Virus record (IMG/VR): IMGVR_UViG_3300032163_000044
Coordinates: 1-39,929 of that record
DNA from: a virus
Strand: one strand, 5' to 3'
Length of the DNA: 39,929 nt
Of this stretch, positions 22,781 through 29,101 are shown piece by piece (position 1 is the stretch's first letter; the number at the start of each line of letters is the position of its first letter). Under the pieces are notes generated by a model, which saw only the letters and a program-made list of their open reading frames with translations, ran no database searches and was not told where the DNA came from. The translations under genes were made by a program, and so were the position numbers.

Positions 22781-23062
22781 TCAGCAGCCCACCTCTCGCG
22801 CCTCGCCGCTGGGCCTGCCGCAGTCTTCGCAGATGCGGATGATGCGGCCCGTGCCCTGGTCGGAGTAGGCGCCGTTCCAGCCGGTCTCGATCTCGTCGGC
22901 CCAGATGAGTTCGCCGCCACACTGCGAGCAGTAGTCCTCACTGTGTGGGCAGCCGACGCACTCGTCGGGCCGCTCGTCATCGAGGACGCTGCAGAAGGCG
23001 CAGCCCTCGTCGGGAGCCTTGTTCGGCGTCTCGTCGAGTTCGCTGATGTCATGGGTCTTCAT
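22781..23062 (-). CDS. Cys-rich zinc protein, 93 residues
   Basis: ATG 23062, overlapping the previous stop (ATGA). Eight or more Cys: CAFCSV, CVGC, CSQCGG, CEDCG and a final GC; reads as two zinc ribbons. No family recognised. Confidence 0.62.
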   Translation of the reverse strand: MKTHDISELDETPNKAPDEGCAFCSVLDDERPDECVGCPHSEDYCSQCGGELIWADEIETGWNGAYSDQGTGRIIRICEDCGRPSGEAREVGC

Positions 23063-23244
23063 GGCCGCCCCCTGTAGGAGCTGACCTCGTAGGACGCCTC
23101 GTGCCGGCGCACGGCGTCGCGCAGGCTGCGCCTCTCCTTGAGCGCGATGTCGAGCGCGGCGCCGGTCGTGCTCGCCTGGGCGCGCAGCTCGTGGACGCGC
23201 CCGCGATAGGTCACGATGACGACGTAGTCGCGCAGGGCGGTCAT
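23059..23244 (-). CDS. 61-residue hypothetical protein
   Basis: ATG 23244 overlaps the previous stop (ATGA). Beta strands (YVVIVTYRGRVHELRAQAS) followed by a basic helix (LKERRSLRDAVRRHEASY). Function unknown. Confidence 0.58.
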   Translation of the reverse strand: MTALRDYVVIVTYRGRVHELRAQASTTGAALDIALKERRSLRDAVRRHEASYEVSSYRGRP

Positions 23245-23453
23245 GAGGCGGCCCCCGGGAAGCATTCGTGCACGATCTGCGCCGTCGGGTGCTTCGCGCG
23301 GAGCGCGAGCGCCCTGACGAGGGGGCGGACGAACACGAGATCGTCGTAGGCGACGACGGCCATCGGCGCGCCGTCGCGGTCTGCCTGCTCCTGCGCGCGG
23401 CGGCGTTGCTTCTGCGTCGCCTTGAAGGAGCGCGGTAGAGTGCGGGGGCTCAT
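23241..23453 (-). CDS. 70-residue basic protein
   Basis: ATG 23453 overlaps the previous TGA (TGATG). N-terminus is basic and helical (RSFKATQKQRRRAQEQADRD), then a strand-helix (AVVAYDDLVFVRPLVRALAL). No family recognised. Confidence 0.58.
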   Translation of the reverse strand: MSPRTLPRSFKATQKQRRRAQEQADRDGAPMAVVAYDDLVFVRPLVRALALRAKHPTAQIVHECFPGAAS

Positions 23454-23590
23454 CAGATGACCCCCTCGTTTCTCGCCATGACCATGACGGCGACGACGAA
23501 GACGCCGCCGTACAGCACGAGGCCGGGGACGCCGGACACGAGTCCGGCGAGAAGGCCGGCGGCGACGATGAGAAGCAGGAACGCGGCCAT
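23453..23590 (-). CDS. Small two-TM membrane protein
   Basis: From ATG 23590 the product is 45 residues and nearly all hydrophobic: AAFLLLIVAAGLLAGLV and VLYGGVFVVAVMVM, ending NEGVI. There is no good ribosome site at that ATG. A TTG at 23758 preceded by a purine-rich stretch would add 56 Arg/Pro-rich residues, which look non-coding. ATT near 23623 is another option. The gene is real; the start is uncertain. Confidence 0.5.
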   Translation of the reverse strand: MAAFLLLIVAAGLLAGLVSGVPGLVLYGGVFVVAVMVMARNEGVI

Positions 23591-23710
23591 GCCGGCGAAG
23601 GTGAGGACGTAGGCGCTAATCGTGCCTAGAACGTTACGCGAGCGCGTATCGGTGGTACGATGCGCGGACGGGCTCTCTGCTTCCTGCTTGGTTGCTCTGG
23701 GCTCGAGGGG

Positions 23711-23737
23711 GGCGGGTCTCTTTCCAGGGTCCCCGCC
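23711..23737 (-). other. Leader hairpin downstream of the 23.85-kb promoter
   Basis: GGCGGG (23711-23716) and CCCGCC (23732-23737) pair around a 15-nt loop; one mismatch later the stem can extend by about three pairs. It lies between a candidate 19-codon leader ORF and the first membrane gene, and lacks a T-run, so attenuation is possible but unproven. Confidence 0.4.
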
Positions 23738-23780
23738 TCCCGCTCTTTGGCGGTGCAAGTCTCCCCCTCTCGGTGACGTC

Positions 23781-23840
23781 TCAACAAGTGTTGCCCGTGG
23801 TGGTGACAGCCTCCTCTCTCAGTCGATATCGGTCGGGCAT
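23781..23840 (-). CDS. 19-residue micro-ORF, possibly leaderless
   Basis: ATG 23840 lies six bases after the candidate -10 box (23852-23847), so transcription would begin at the start codon itself. Product MPDRYRLREEAVTTTGNTC, then a stop and the hairpin at 23711-23737. It could be a leader peptide; coding status is not proven. Confidence 0.35.
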   Translation of the reverse strand: MPDRYRLREEAVTTTGNTC

Positions 23841-23846
23841 GTGAAG

Positions 23847-23873
23847 ACTATATCCGTGCGCAAATCGTGTCAA
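23847..23873 (-). promoter_or_regulatory. Candidate early promoter
   Basis: Minus strand TTGACA (23873-23868), a perfect -35 hexamer, with TATAGT (23852-23847) after 15 bases; TAGTCT at 17-bp spacing is the alternative -10. The -35 box overlaps the stop codon of the HTH gene. CGATATCG within 23824-23831 lies just downstream and could be an operator half-site pair. Confidence 0.62.
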
Positions 23874-24082
23874 GTGCCATCTTCGGAAAGAACCTTCGCT
23901 ATCCTGCTCAGCTCCCGGGCGGGGATGTAGCGTTGCCCCTGGCGGCCGCTGCGCTCGCACTCGATCAGGCCGGCGTCGCACATGCGGATGATGGTGCTCT
24001 TGCTCGTGCCCTTGGTAAGCCCGAGTTCACGGAGCGCGGCGGCGAACTCGCCCGCCCGGTAGGGCCTCTTCCTTCCCGTCAC
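23870..24082 (-). CDS. HTH DNA-binding protein at the head of the early operon
   Basis: 70 residues, GTG 24082 sharing GTGA with the preceding 36-residue gene. HTH region: PYRAGEFAAALRELGLTKG, TSKSTIIRMCDAGLIECER, then a GRQGQRYIPARELS wing, a MerR/excisionase-like layout. Its last codon overlaps a promoter and it stands at the only divergent point of the genome, so it is the best candidate for the phage's early regulator. Confidence 0.72.
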   Translation of the reverse strand: MTGRKRPYRAGEFAAALRELGLTKGTSKSTIIRMCDAGLIECERSGRQGQRYIPARELSRIAKVLSEDGT

Positions 24083-24189
24083 GGTCCCTCCATCGTCGCT
24101 CTTCCAACAGGCACGGTACCACCATTCGCAGAGCGGCGATACACCCGCACCGCCCGCTCATTCTCATGCTCTCCTTCAGGTCTAGACAT
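24079..24189 (-). CDS. 36-residue leader gene of the early operon
   Basis: ATG 24189 preceded by GAGGG; product opens MSRPEGEHENERAVRVYRRS. Its stop overlaps the HTH gene's GTG (GTGA), the same coupling as the rest of the operon. Basic/acidic small peptide of unknown role. Confidence 0.5.
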   Translation of the reverse strand: MSRPEGEHENERAVRVYRRSANGGTVPVGRATMEGP

Positions 24190-24287
24190 ACGCCCTCAAG
24201 CAGGACTTGAACGTGGAGGCTTGGAGCCCTGGCCTGTTGCTGAGCGTATACTGCGGCGCGGACACAGGTTCATCGAACGGGAGGGCT
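24190..24287. promoter_or_regulatory. Divergent control region
   Basis: This 98-bp gap separates the leftward early operon from the only rightward gene. TATACT at 24247-24252 (plus strand) is a good -10 box for the rightward gene, with no convincing -35 at 16-18 bases, so it may need an activator. GTATAC is palindromic. No clear leftward promoter was found, though TTCAAG-type motifs occur near 24205. Confidence 0.5.
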
Positions 24288-24524
24288 ATGGACACGTCGG
24301 TCTTCATCTTCGTAGCGATTGTCGTTGTGGCGTCGTCGATCGTGGTCGCGCTCGATGCCCATAAGAACAGGGTGTCAGTGAGTGCTTCGCGGCCTTATTC
24401 GCTCAACACGGGGGCTCTTGCCTGGCTGCTCACCTGTCTGCTGATCTGGGTCTTCGGTTTCCCCTACTACCTCGTGCGGCGCTGGCAAGTCCGGCGAGAC
24501 ACGACGGCCCGGACGCCGCGATGA
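24288..24524 (+). CDS. Two-TM membrane protein, sole rightward gene
   Basis: 78 residues from ATG 24288, which has GGGAGG three bases upstream; an earlier in-frame ATG (24207) would give a longer, less likely product. TM1 is SVFIFVAIVVVASSIVVAL; after a polar DAHKNRVSVS stretch comes SLNTGALAWLLTCLLIWVFG, TM2, and FPYYLVRRWQVRR. NTGALAWLLTCLLIW-type sequences are known from bacterial membrane proteins of unknown function. It is divergent from the early operon and convergent with the holin, as expected for a prophage-expressed moron or superinfection-exclusion gene (inferred). Confidence 0.75.
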   Translation: MDTSVFIFVAIVVVASSIVVALDAHKNRVSVSASRPYSLNTGALAWLLTCLLIWVFGFPYYLVRRWQVRRDTTARTPR

Positions 24525-24538
24525 CGCCCGGGCCGTCG
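24502..24538. terminator. Bidirectional hairpin terminator
   Basis: CGACGGCCCGG (24502-24512) and CCGGGCCGTCG (24528-24538) form an 11-bp perfect stem with a 15-nt loop. It spans the stop codon of the rightward gene and lies 11 bp past the holin stop, so it could end both convergent transcripts. There is no T-run, typical of high-GC genomes. Confidence 0.75.
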
Positions 24539-24549
24539 CCGTCGCGCCC

Positions 24550-24750
24550 CTACAGTACGGTGTTGGGCCAGATGAGCTTCTTGAGCCCATAGAGCACGGC
24601 GCCGATGCCGAGCGCGAGGGCCGCGTTCGTCACGCCCACGTCCTCGAGCGCGCCGGGCTCCAGCAGATAGGCCACCAGTCCGCCGATGAGCGGGAAGACG
24701 ACGGTCCAGAACGCGCGGATGATGGCGGCGCGCAGCCTGTTCGTGTCCAT
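24550..24750 (-). CDS. Holin, two transmembrane segments
   Basis: 66 residues, ATG 24750 with AGGAGG upstream. TM1 (AFWTVVFPLIGGLVAYLLEP) and TM2 (ALALGIGAVLYGLKKLIWP) with a short loop and a charged N-terminus fit a small class II holin. It is the last gene of the late leftward transcript, behind a transglycosylase-like gene, and ends just before the shared terminator. Confidence 0.75.
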   Translation of the reverse strand: MDTNRLRAAIIRAFWTVVFPLIGGLVAYLLEPGALEDVGVTNAALALGIGAVLYGLKKLIWPNTVL

Positions 24751-24753
24751 GAT

Positions 24754-24930
24754 TCACCTCCTCTCGCAGTCGGGGACCGCAGACGCCAGAACCCTCCAGC
24801 GTCCCTTGAGCTTGGTGCCGCGCAGCCGCCCCTCGCGCACTGCCCGCCGTACGGCCCCCTGAGTGACGCCGAGCAGCTGCGCGGCCTCTGCGGTGCGCAG
24901 GTAGCGACGCCTTGCCAGGCGCCCGCTCAG
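24754..24930 (-). CDS. MerR/excisionase-like HTH protein, CTG start
   Basis: 58 residues. The frame opens at CTG 24930, overlapping the upstream TGA (CTGA), with GAGGG six bases before it; no ATG, GTG or TTG exists in frame. Core: YLRTAEAAQLLGVTQGAVRR, AVREGRLRGTKLKGRWRVLA, a clear MerR-type HTH and wing. A DNA-binding protein inside a lysis cassette may time lysis or act in lysogeny. Confidence 0.6.
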   Translation of the reverse strand: MSGRLARRRYLRTAEAAQLLGVTQGAVRRAVREGRLRGTKLKGRWRVLASAVPDCERR

Positions 24931-25016
24931 GGCATCCCTCGCAGCGCCAGCCCGGCGATGACGAGGATGACGAACAGCCAGCCGGCGAAGAGGATGACGA
25001 CCGACCAGGGAGGCAT
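24927..25016 (-). CDS. 29-residue single-TM micro-protein
   Basis: ATG 25016 shares an A with the previous TGA (TGATG). Product MPPWSVVILFAGWLFVILVI then AGLALRGMP: one transmembrane helix. In a lysis cassette it could be an antiholin or holin partner; unproven. Confidence 0.5.
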   Translation of the reverse strand: MPPWSVVILFAGWLFVILVIAGLALRGMP

Positions 25017-25072
25017 CACGTCGCCGCCAACCCGTACAGCTCGCGGTCGCTTTCGTCCAGCACCCTAGGCAT
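25016..25072 (-). CDS. 18-residue micro-ORF
   Basis: ATG 25072, product MPRVLDESDRELYGLAAT, ends TGATG with the next micro-gene. It fills the gap between the transglycosylase and TM micro-gene. May only be a coupling spacer. Confidence 0.3.
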   Translation of the reverse strand: MPRVLDESDRELYGLAAT

Positions 25073-25075
25073 GGC

Positions 25076-25570
25076 TCACCAGAACTCCCGCATCGTCGTC
25101 CAGCGCGACCAGCCGTAGGCGCGCCACATCTTCGCCGCCAGTCTCACGTTGGTCGCCGGTCGCCAGGGTCGGCAGCGAAATCCGAGGAGCTGGAAGAGGC
25201 CGATCTCGCCGGCCGCGCCGAGCGCGTGCGGGTCACCGCCCGACTCGCACTTGATGCAGAGCATCGCGTGGCCCCACTCGTGGCCGGGAAAGTAGCGATG
25301 AACGAGTGGGTACCAACGGGCCACTCTTCTCCCGTACAGCCGGCGGAAGCGCGTAGTCTCGCGAGCGACGACGCGAGCCTCGCGTTCTCGAGCCGTCGCG
25401 CGCTGAGTGGCGGCGAGAGCGGCGGCGCGGCCGCGAGCCCTGGCCTGGAGTGCCGCAACATGGCGCTCACCGCGGCTAGCGCGGTGAGCGTGAGCGACAG
25501 ACTCAGTGCGGAGAATCGTCGCCGTGACGATCGTAAGCGCGACGATGGCGAGCAGCGTGGCATTGCGCAC
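25076..25570 (-). CDS. Lytic-transglycosylase-like protein with N-terminal membrane anchor
   Basis: 164 residues, GTG 25570 after GGGGGAAGGT. Residues 1-20 are hydrophobic (signal or anchor). A long Arg/Ala-rich coiled stretch follows. The C-terminal 60 residues look like an SLT/lysozyme core: AMLCIKCESGGDPHALGAAG (catalytic Glu in CESGG), EIGLFQLLGF, then NVRLAAKMWRAYGWSRWTTM. This matches resuscitation factor/transglycosylase folds in which ESGG...G..GLFQ is diagnostic. It cuts glycan strands, a second lytic enzyme besides the one at 28250-28906. Confidence 0.75.
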   Translation of the reverse strand: MRNATLLAIVALTIVTATILRTESVAHAHRASRGERHVAALQARARGRAAALAATQRATAREREARVVARETTRFRRLYGRRVARWYPLVHRYFPGHEWGHAMLCIKCESGGDPHALGAAGEIGLFQLLGFRCRPWRPATNVRLAAKMWRAYGWSRWTTMREFW

Positions 25571-25789
25571 ACCTTCCCCCTTGTCCGCCTATAAGGCGGG
25601 GCGGACGACCTAGTTCACGGGCCGATGGCCGTCCGCCCCTTGTCGAGAAGGGGGGACCTGTCGACAGACTTGAGGCTAGCCGCCTTGTCGCCGCCGTTCT
25701 ACGTGAGCTTTCGCGCAAACGCAGAGCGCCCCGCCGGCGGAGGATGACCGACGGGGCGCTCGCAGCCGCGGACGCATCCGCGGGGTAGG
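25571..25789 (-). promoter_or_regulatory. Structured intergenic leader with several hairpins
   Basis: About 220 bases carry no gene. Stems: 25766-25783 (7 bp, tetraloop), 25724-25733 with 25752-25761 (10 bp, likely terminator of the upstream virion gene), 25636-25653 (6 bp), 25598-25607 with 25630-25639 (10 bp) and 25585-25599 (5 bp). The last three overlap each other, so they exclude one another. CTGTCGACAG near 25658 is a perfect palindrome. It may stop tail transcripts and control the transglycosylase/holin genes. Confidence 0.55.
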
Positions 25790-26485
25790 TCAGCTCACGG
25801 CGGGGATGTCGAGATTGAGGACGAGCCTGCCCCTTTGGATCGTGGTCGCGTCGTCGGGCGTGGGCTCGACCTCGTCATAGCTGGCGAGGATCTTGTAGGA
25901 CTGCCGCGTGCCAGTCAGGACCTCGGTCTGCGCGATCGTGGGCTCGAACTCGAGCGTGTAGCCGTCGTCTGTGCTGGTGACGCTGGCGGCCGTCCAAGTG
26001 AACTCGAAGGCGCGCAGGTAGACGGTCACATTCTCGGCGTCGAGGTCGAGTGCGTGCGTCGGGTCGGAGATCGCCACGGGGATGCTGCGACTCTTGCTCG
26101 CCGGATAGGAGTCGCCCTGCTCGAGCGAGATCGTGCCGTCGGCCGCCACCGGGCTCGAGACCGTCACCGCGAGCGCGCCGATCGTGTCGGTCTTCGCCTT
26201 CATGGAGGCCAGTTCGTCGGTCACGACGGTGAGCACCTGGTCACAGGCTCCCGGAGCCGTGGCCTTCAACGAGATGAAGTCGGCGTCCATCTCGGCGGCT
26301 GTAAGCGTGATTGCGTAGACGCCTGAGGCGCCGATCTCGGCGGCGGGGGTGGTGGTGGCGACGAAGCCGCCGCCGTCCTTGGACACAACGCAGGTGGGCG
26401 CGAGGCCGCTCTTGAGAATGGTCGTGTCGGCGGCGTCGTACATGGGCACCATGACGACGCGCGCGACGGCCTTGGTCATTGCCAC
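25790..26485 (-). CDS. Virion appendage protein, beta-rich, BppU-like C-terminus
   Basis: 231 residues, GTG 26485 after AGGAGG. The first half (AVARVVMVPMYDAADTTILK ... YAITLTAAEMDADFISLKAT) resembles small phage surface-domain proteins. The second half (GDSYPASKSRSIPVAISDPT ... VYLRAFEFTWTAASVTS, DGYTLEFEPTIAQTEVL) has the strand order of baseplate upper-protein (BppU) N-domains. Likely part of the adsorption apparatus. It overlaps the repeat protein gene by 10 bp. Confidence 0.55.
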   Translation of the reverse strand: MAMTKAVARVVMVPMYDAADTTILKSGLAPTCVVSKDGGGFVATTTPAAEIGASGVYAITLTAAEMDADFISLKATAPGACDQVLTVVTDELASMKAKTDTIGALAVTVSSPVAADGTISLEQGDSYPASKSRSIPVAISDPTHALDLDAENVTVYLRAFEFTWTAASVTSTDDGYTLEFEPTIAQTEVLTGTRQSYKILASYDEVEPTPDDATTIQRGRLVLNLDIPAVS

Positions 26486-27876
26486 GAGAAGTCACCTCCT
26501 CCGAATCGGTGAATGTGGGGATGCGGGCGGCGAGCGGCGGCCTCGCCGTATCTCCTGATCGAGGCAGAGCCGCCGGAGAGCGCGGCGCCGGTGCCCGAGC
26601 AGGGCCGCGCGGCCTGGATGCCCACAGTGGTCACGCAGGCAGCCGCCGCTATGCCGCCCAGCGTGCGCGTGCTGGTCAGCACGGCCGCGCCTCCACTGAC
26701 TGCCTTGCATTGTCCGGACAATGGATAGGTCTGCGCGCCACCGACGATGCCGATCGCGGCGGAGCTTGACGAGACGCCGGGCGTGGTTCCCGACAGAGTC
26801 CGGGTCGCGGTCAGGGCGCACGAGCCGCTACTCTCGGCGGCCACCGTTCCCGAGAGTACGGCGTGGCGCCCGACGTCGGCGGAGGTCGCCGACAGAGCGT
26901 TGGCGACGCCCGCGATGGGCCGGGCAGCTCTCGCCATGGCGCTCCCGCCACTCTCGGCGCCGGTCGTTCCGGACAGCGGGTAGCTGCTCGTCCCGGCGTC
27001 GACGCCGATATCGGCTGAGCCGCCACTGATGGCGCCGACGGCCCCGCTCAGGGGTGGCTTGGCGAGAATGGACGCCGAACTTCCGCTGATGGTGACCACC
27101 GTGCCGGCGAGGGACGGTTTGGCGAGAATGGCGGCCGAGCCGGCCGAGACTCCGGCCGCGGTACCCGACAGTGGTCGCGCGGCGCTGATGGCAGTCGTGC
27201 TGGCGCTCTGTGCCGCCACGGTTGCCGTGAGCGGCCGGGCAGCGGTAACCGCGCTCTCGGTCGCCGTGGCCGCTACAGCAGAGCCGCCGAGTGGACGGGT
27301 AGCCCGGACCGCCCCGCTCGTTGCCGAGACGCCTGAGACGGTTCCCGAGAGCGGATAGCTGGCGGCCGCCGCCGTGTAGTAGACGGTCATCCTCAGGTAG
27401 TCGACGAAGATGTCCGCGTTATTGGTGCCGTTGAGATAGGCGAACTGCACGCCGAAGTCGGCGTCGTTCACCATCGTCGGCGTGAGCGTGACACCCCACT
27501 TGTCGGCCGCGCCGCCGAAGGTGTCGATCCCCAGCGAAGTCGGGAGACTGCCGCCGTCGGCGGCATTGTTGTCGCCCTCTGCCGTACCCGAAGCGTTGAG
27601 CAGCTTCATCATGTGGCAGGACGAGTTGCCCGCGTAGCCCTCGACCTCGACCACGATGCCGTCTACAGTGGCGCCCGCCGGGATCTCAAAGCCGAACCCC
27701 TGGCACTTGACCAGGTAGGTGTAGTCGTTGGCGTCATAGGTGTTGTCAGTGATGTAGGCATTGCTGCCGTCATCCGCCTTGACGTTGGCGATGTCGACCC
27801 AGTCGTTATCGTCATAGGGCGTGACGGCGCTCGTCGTCGAAGCGGCAGTCGGATAGCGTGGTCCAGAAGACGACAT
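26476..27876 (-). CDS. Virion protein with jelly-roll domain and tandem approximately 21-residue repeats
   Basis: 466 residues. Residues 1-170: beta-sandwich (DDNDWVDIANVKADDGSN, CQGFGFEIPAGATVDGIVVE, FVDYLRMTVYYT), a domain seen in phage fibre and neck proteins. Residues about 175-445: many degenerate repeats of a LSGT.A..S..SA.I.AAR pattern (for example RPLSGTAAGVSAGSAAILAK and RPLTATVAAQSASTTAISAA). The tail is His/Arg-rich. Likely a fibre or decoration protein; repeats may form a beta-rod. Repeats also make the gene prone to copy-number change. Confidence 0.65.
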   Translation of the reverse strand: MSSSGPRYPTAASTTSAVTPYDDNDWVDIANVKADDGSNAYITDNTYDANDYTYLVKCQGFGFEIPAGATVDGIVVEVEGYAGNSSCHMMKLLNASGTAEGDNNAADGGSLPTSLGIDTFGGAADKWGVTLTPTMVNDADFGVQFAYLNGTNNADIFVDYLRMTVYYTAAAASYPLSGTVSGVSATSGAVRATRPLGGSAVAATATESAVTAARPLTATVAAQSASTTAISAARPLSGTAAGVSAGSAAILAKPSLAGTVVTISGSSASILAKPPLSGAVGAISGGSADIGVDAGTSSYPLSGTTGAESGGSAMARAARPIAGVANALSATSADVGRHAVLSGTVAAESSGSCALTATRTLSGTTPGVSSSSAAIGIVGGAQTYPLSGQCKAVSGGAAVLTSTRTLGGIAAAACVTTVGIQAARPCSGTGAALSGGSASIRRYGEAAARRPHPHIHRFGGGDFSWQ

Positions 27877-27886
27877 CCTACCCTGC

Positions 27887-28240
27887 TCAGGTCAGCGTGA
27901 CCTTGATCGCCCCGGCGGCGATGCTGATCTTGTCGCCGGTGTCATAGGTCTTCTGGGTATCCACCGCAGTCCAGTCGGTCTTCTGCGTCGAGCCCGCCGA
28001 GTTGTAGATGGCGTAATGCGTGATCGTCACGTCGTCGGCGTCGCAGGCGGCGCTTTCAGTGGCCCCCGTGTTCTGGCGCACGGTCGGATCGGCGTCGGTG
28101 GATGCGTCCCACGCGGCAATAGCTGTGGCCGCGATGTGAGTCGTCGCGGAGCTGCCGTTTTCCGACCACTGCACCTTGTCGCCGTCGACGATCGCGCTGT
28201 CGAGGGTGGTCCGTGCGAATGCTTTGGTGAAGCCTGCCAT
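27887..28240 (-). CDS. Small virion-associated protein
   Basis: 117 residues, ATG 28240 after AGGAGAT. It begins MAGFTKAFARTTLDSAIVDG and contains THYAIYNSAGSTQKTDWTAV and DTGDKISIAAGAIKVTLT, a pattern I associate with small tail-fibre-like proteins of high-GC phages (beta-rich, Thr/Ala/Asp). Probably structural; exact role unknown. Confidence 0.5.
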   Translation of the reverse strand: MAGFTKAFARTTLDSAIVDGDKVQWSENGSSATTHIAATAIAAWDASTDADPTVRQNTGATESAACDADDVTITHYAIYNSAGSTQKTDWTAVDTQKTYDTGDKISIAAGAIKVTLT

Positions 28241-28249
28241 GGTGATCTC

Positions 28250-28906
28250 CTATCTCCTTCCGAACCTACTGAGCCGGATGACGGTGTGCGCTTGCCAGTA
28301 CGGCCGCCACGCCTGCCGCACAGCATCGCCTTCGTTCCCGGCGATCGTGGTCAGCCGCTTGTAGGCCAGCAGGTTGCCGGTCACGACGGCGATGTGGTCG
28401 GGCGTCGCGTCGGTGCCGGGCCAGTTGAGGCAGACGAGGTCGCCGACGCGCGCCTTGACACGCGCCACGTCGCGACCGGTCTTGCGCGCCCATTCGGCCC
28501 ACGACGGGACCCAGGCCGGACGCGGCGGCAACTCGCCGTCGTAGCCCGCCTTGTGCAGGAGGCAGACGCAGAAGGCGGCGCACCAAGCGGTCGGGAACGT
28601 GATGCCGGCGGCGGCGAGGTACTGACGGACGCGATCGCCCCAGTTCGGCGAGCTCTCATGGATGCCGACCTCTTCTCGGGCGATGCGCGCGACGCGCTTG
28701 CGGAAGCGCGCCGGGAACAGCGCGTCCAGCGTGGCCGTGTCGAAGCGGCCCGTCTTCGGGATGCCGACGAAGCCTTGATACGTCTTGAGCGTGGCCTCGC
28801 AGGGCTTGCCGACGCGGTTCGTGCGCCAGCGGAAGCCCTTGGCGATGGGCAGCTTGTTGGCGCTGCAGCGATTGCTGAGGCGGCGTTTCATGCGTGGGGT
28901 TCTCAT
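28250..28906 (-). CDS. Endolysin with peptidoglycan-binding and CHAP/NlpC-like domains
   Basis: 218 residues from ATG 28906 (SD GAGGAGG, ATGA overlap). Residues about 25-65 are a peptidoglycan-binding-like repeat (KTYQGFVGIPKTGRFDTATL). The rest is a CHAP/NlpC-type fold: PTAWCAAFCVCLLHKAGYDG carries the catalytic Cys, then ARVGDLVCLNWPGTDATPDH and IAVVTGNLL (catalytic His), AGNEGDAVRQAWRPYW at the end. It cleaves peptidoglycan for lysis. Confidence 0.85.
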   Translation of the reverse strand: MRTPRMKRRLSNRCSANKLPIAKGFRWRTNRVGKPCEATLKTYQGFVGIPKTGRFDTATLDALFPARFRKRVARIAREEVGIHESSPNWGDRVRQYLAAAGITFPTAWCAAFCVCLLHKAGYDGELPPRPAWVPSWAEWARKTGRDVARVKARVGDLVCLNWPGTDATPDHIAVVTGNLLAYKRLTTIAGNEGDAVRQAWRPYWQAHTVIRLSRFGRR

Positions 28907-29097
28907 GGCCTCCTCTTCCTTGGGGCGTAGGACTGGCACTCGAAGGCGACGTCCGCGTCGGGCAATCTGCGCTGCGCGATCTCGGCCACGAGGTTCACGT
29001 GCGCGACGCTGCGCCGGACCTCGTCGCGGGCGAACTGGCAGAGCTCGGCGTCGCGGCAGCGCTCACAGGGTTTCGTCTCCAGGTAGACCAGCGGCAT
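28903..29097 (-). CDS. 64-residue Cys protein
   Basis: ATG 29097 behind AGGTGA. Contains TKPCERCRDAELCQFARDEV, three Cys in a CxxC..C pattern, and a lone C near the end. It overlaps the endolysin start by 4 bp. Function unknown; possibly a lysis regulator. Confidence 0.58.
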   Translation of the reverse strand: MPLVYLETKPCERCRDAELCQFARDEVRRSVAHVNLVAEIAQRRLPDADVAFECQSYAPRKRRP

Positions 29098-29101
29098 CGC
29101 G

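Noticed and set aside
23453-23758. 101-residue version of the membrane gene from a TTG start
   Set aside because: The extra 56 residues are Arg/Pro-rich without pattern and contain the leader hairpin; the shorter form is preferred, though the TTG has a purine-rich site and cannot be excluded.
24079-24180. Alternative frame starting ATG AGA ATG AGC near 24156 with a good AAGGAG site
   Set aside because: Its product is Cys/Arg-rich without pattern and overlaps the HTH gene out of frame; the 36-codon frame is coupled to the HTH start by GTGA and is preferred.
24195-24215. GGACTTGAAC, resembling the reverse of a T-loop
   Set aside because: The flanking bases do not form a 5-bp stem and no acceptor stem follows.
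25503-25718. 71-residue minus-strand ORF before the transglycosylase gene
   Set aside because: Low-complexity, covers the hairpin leader and overlaps the better-supported gene start; no ribosome site.
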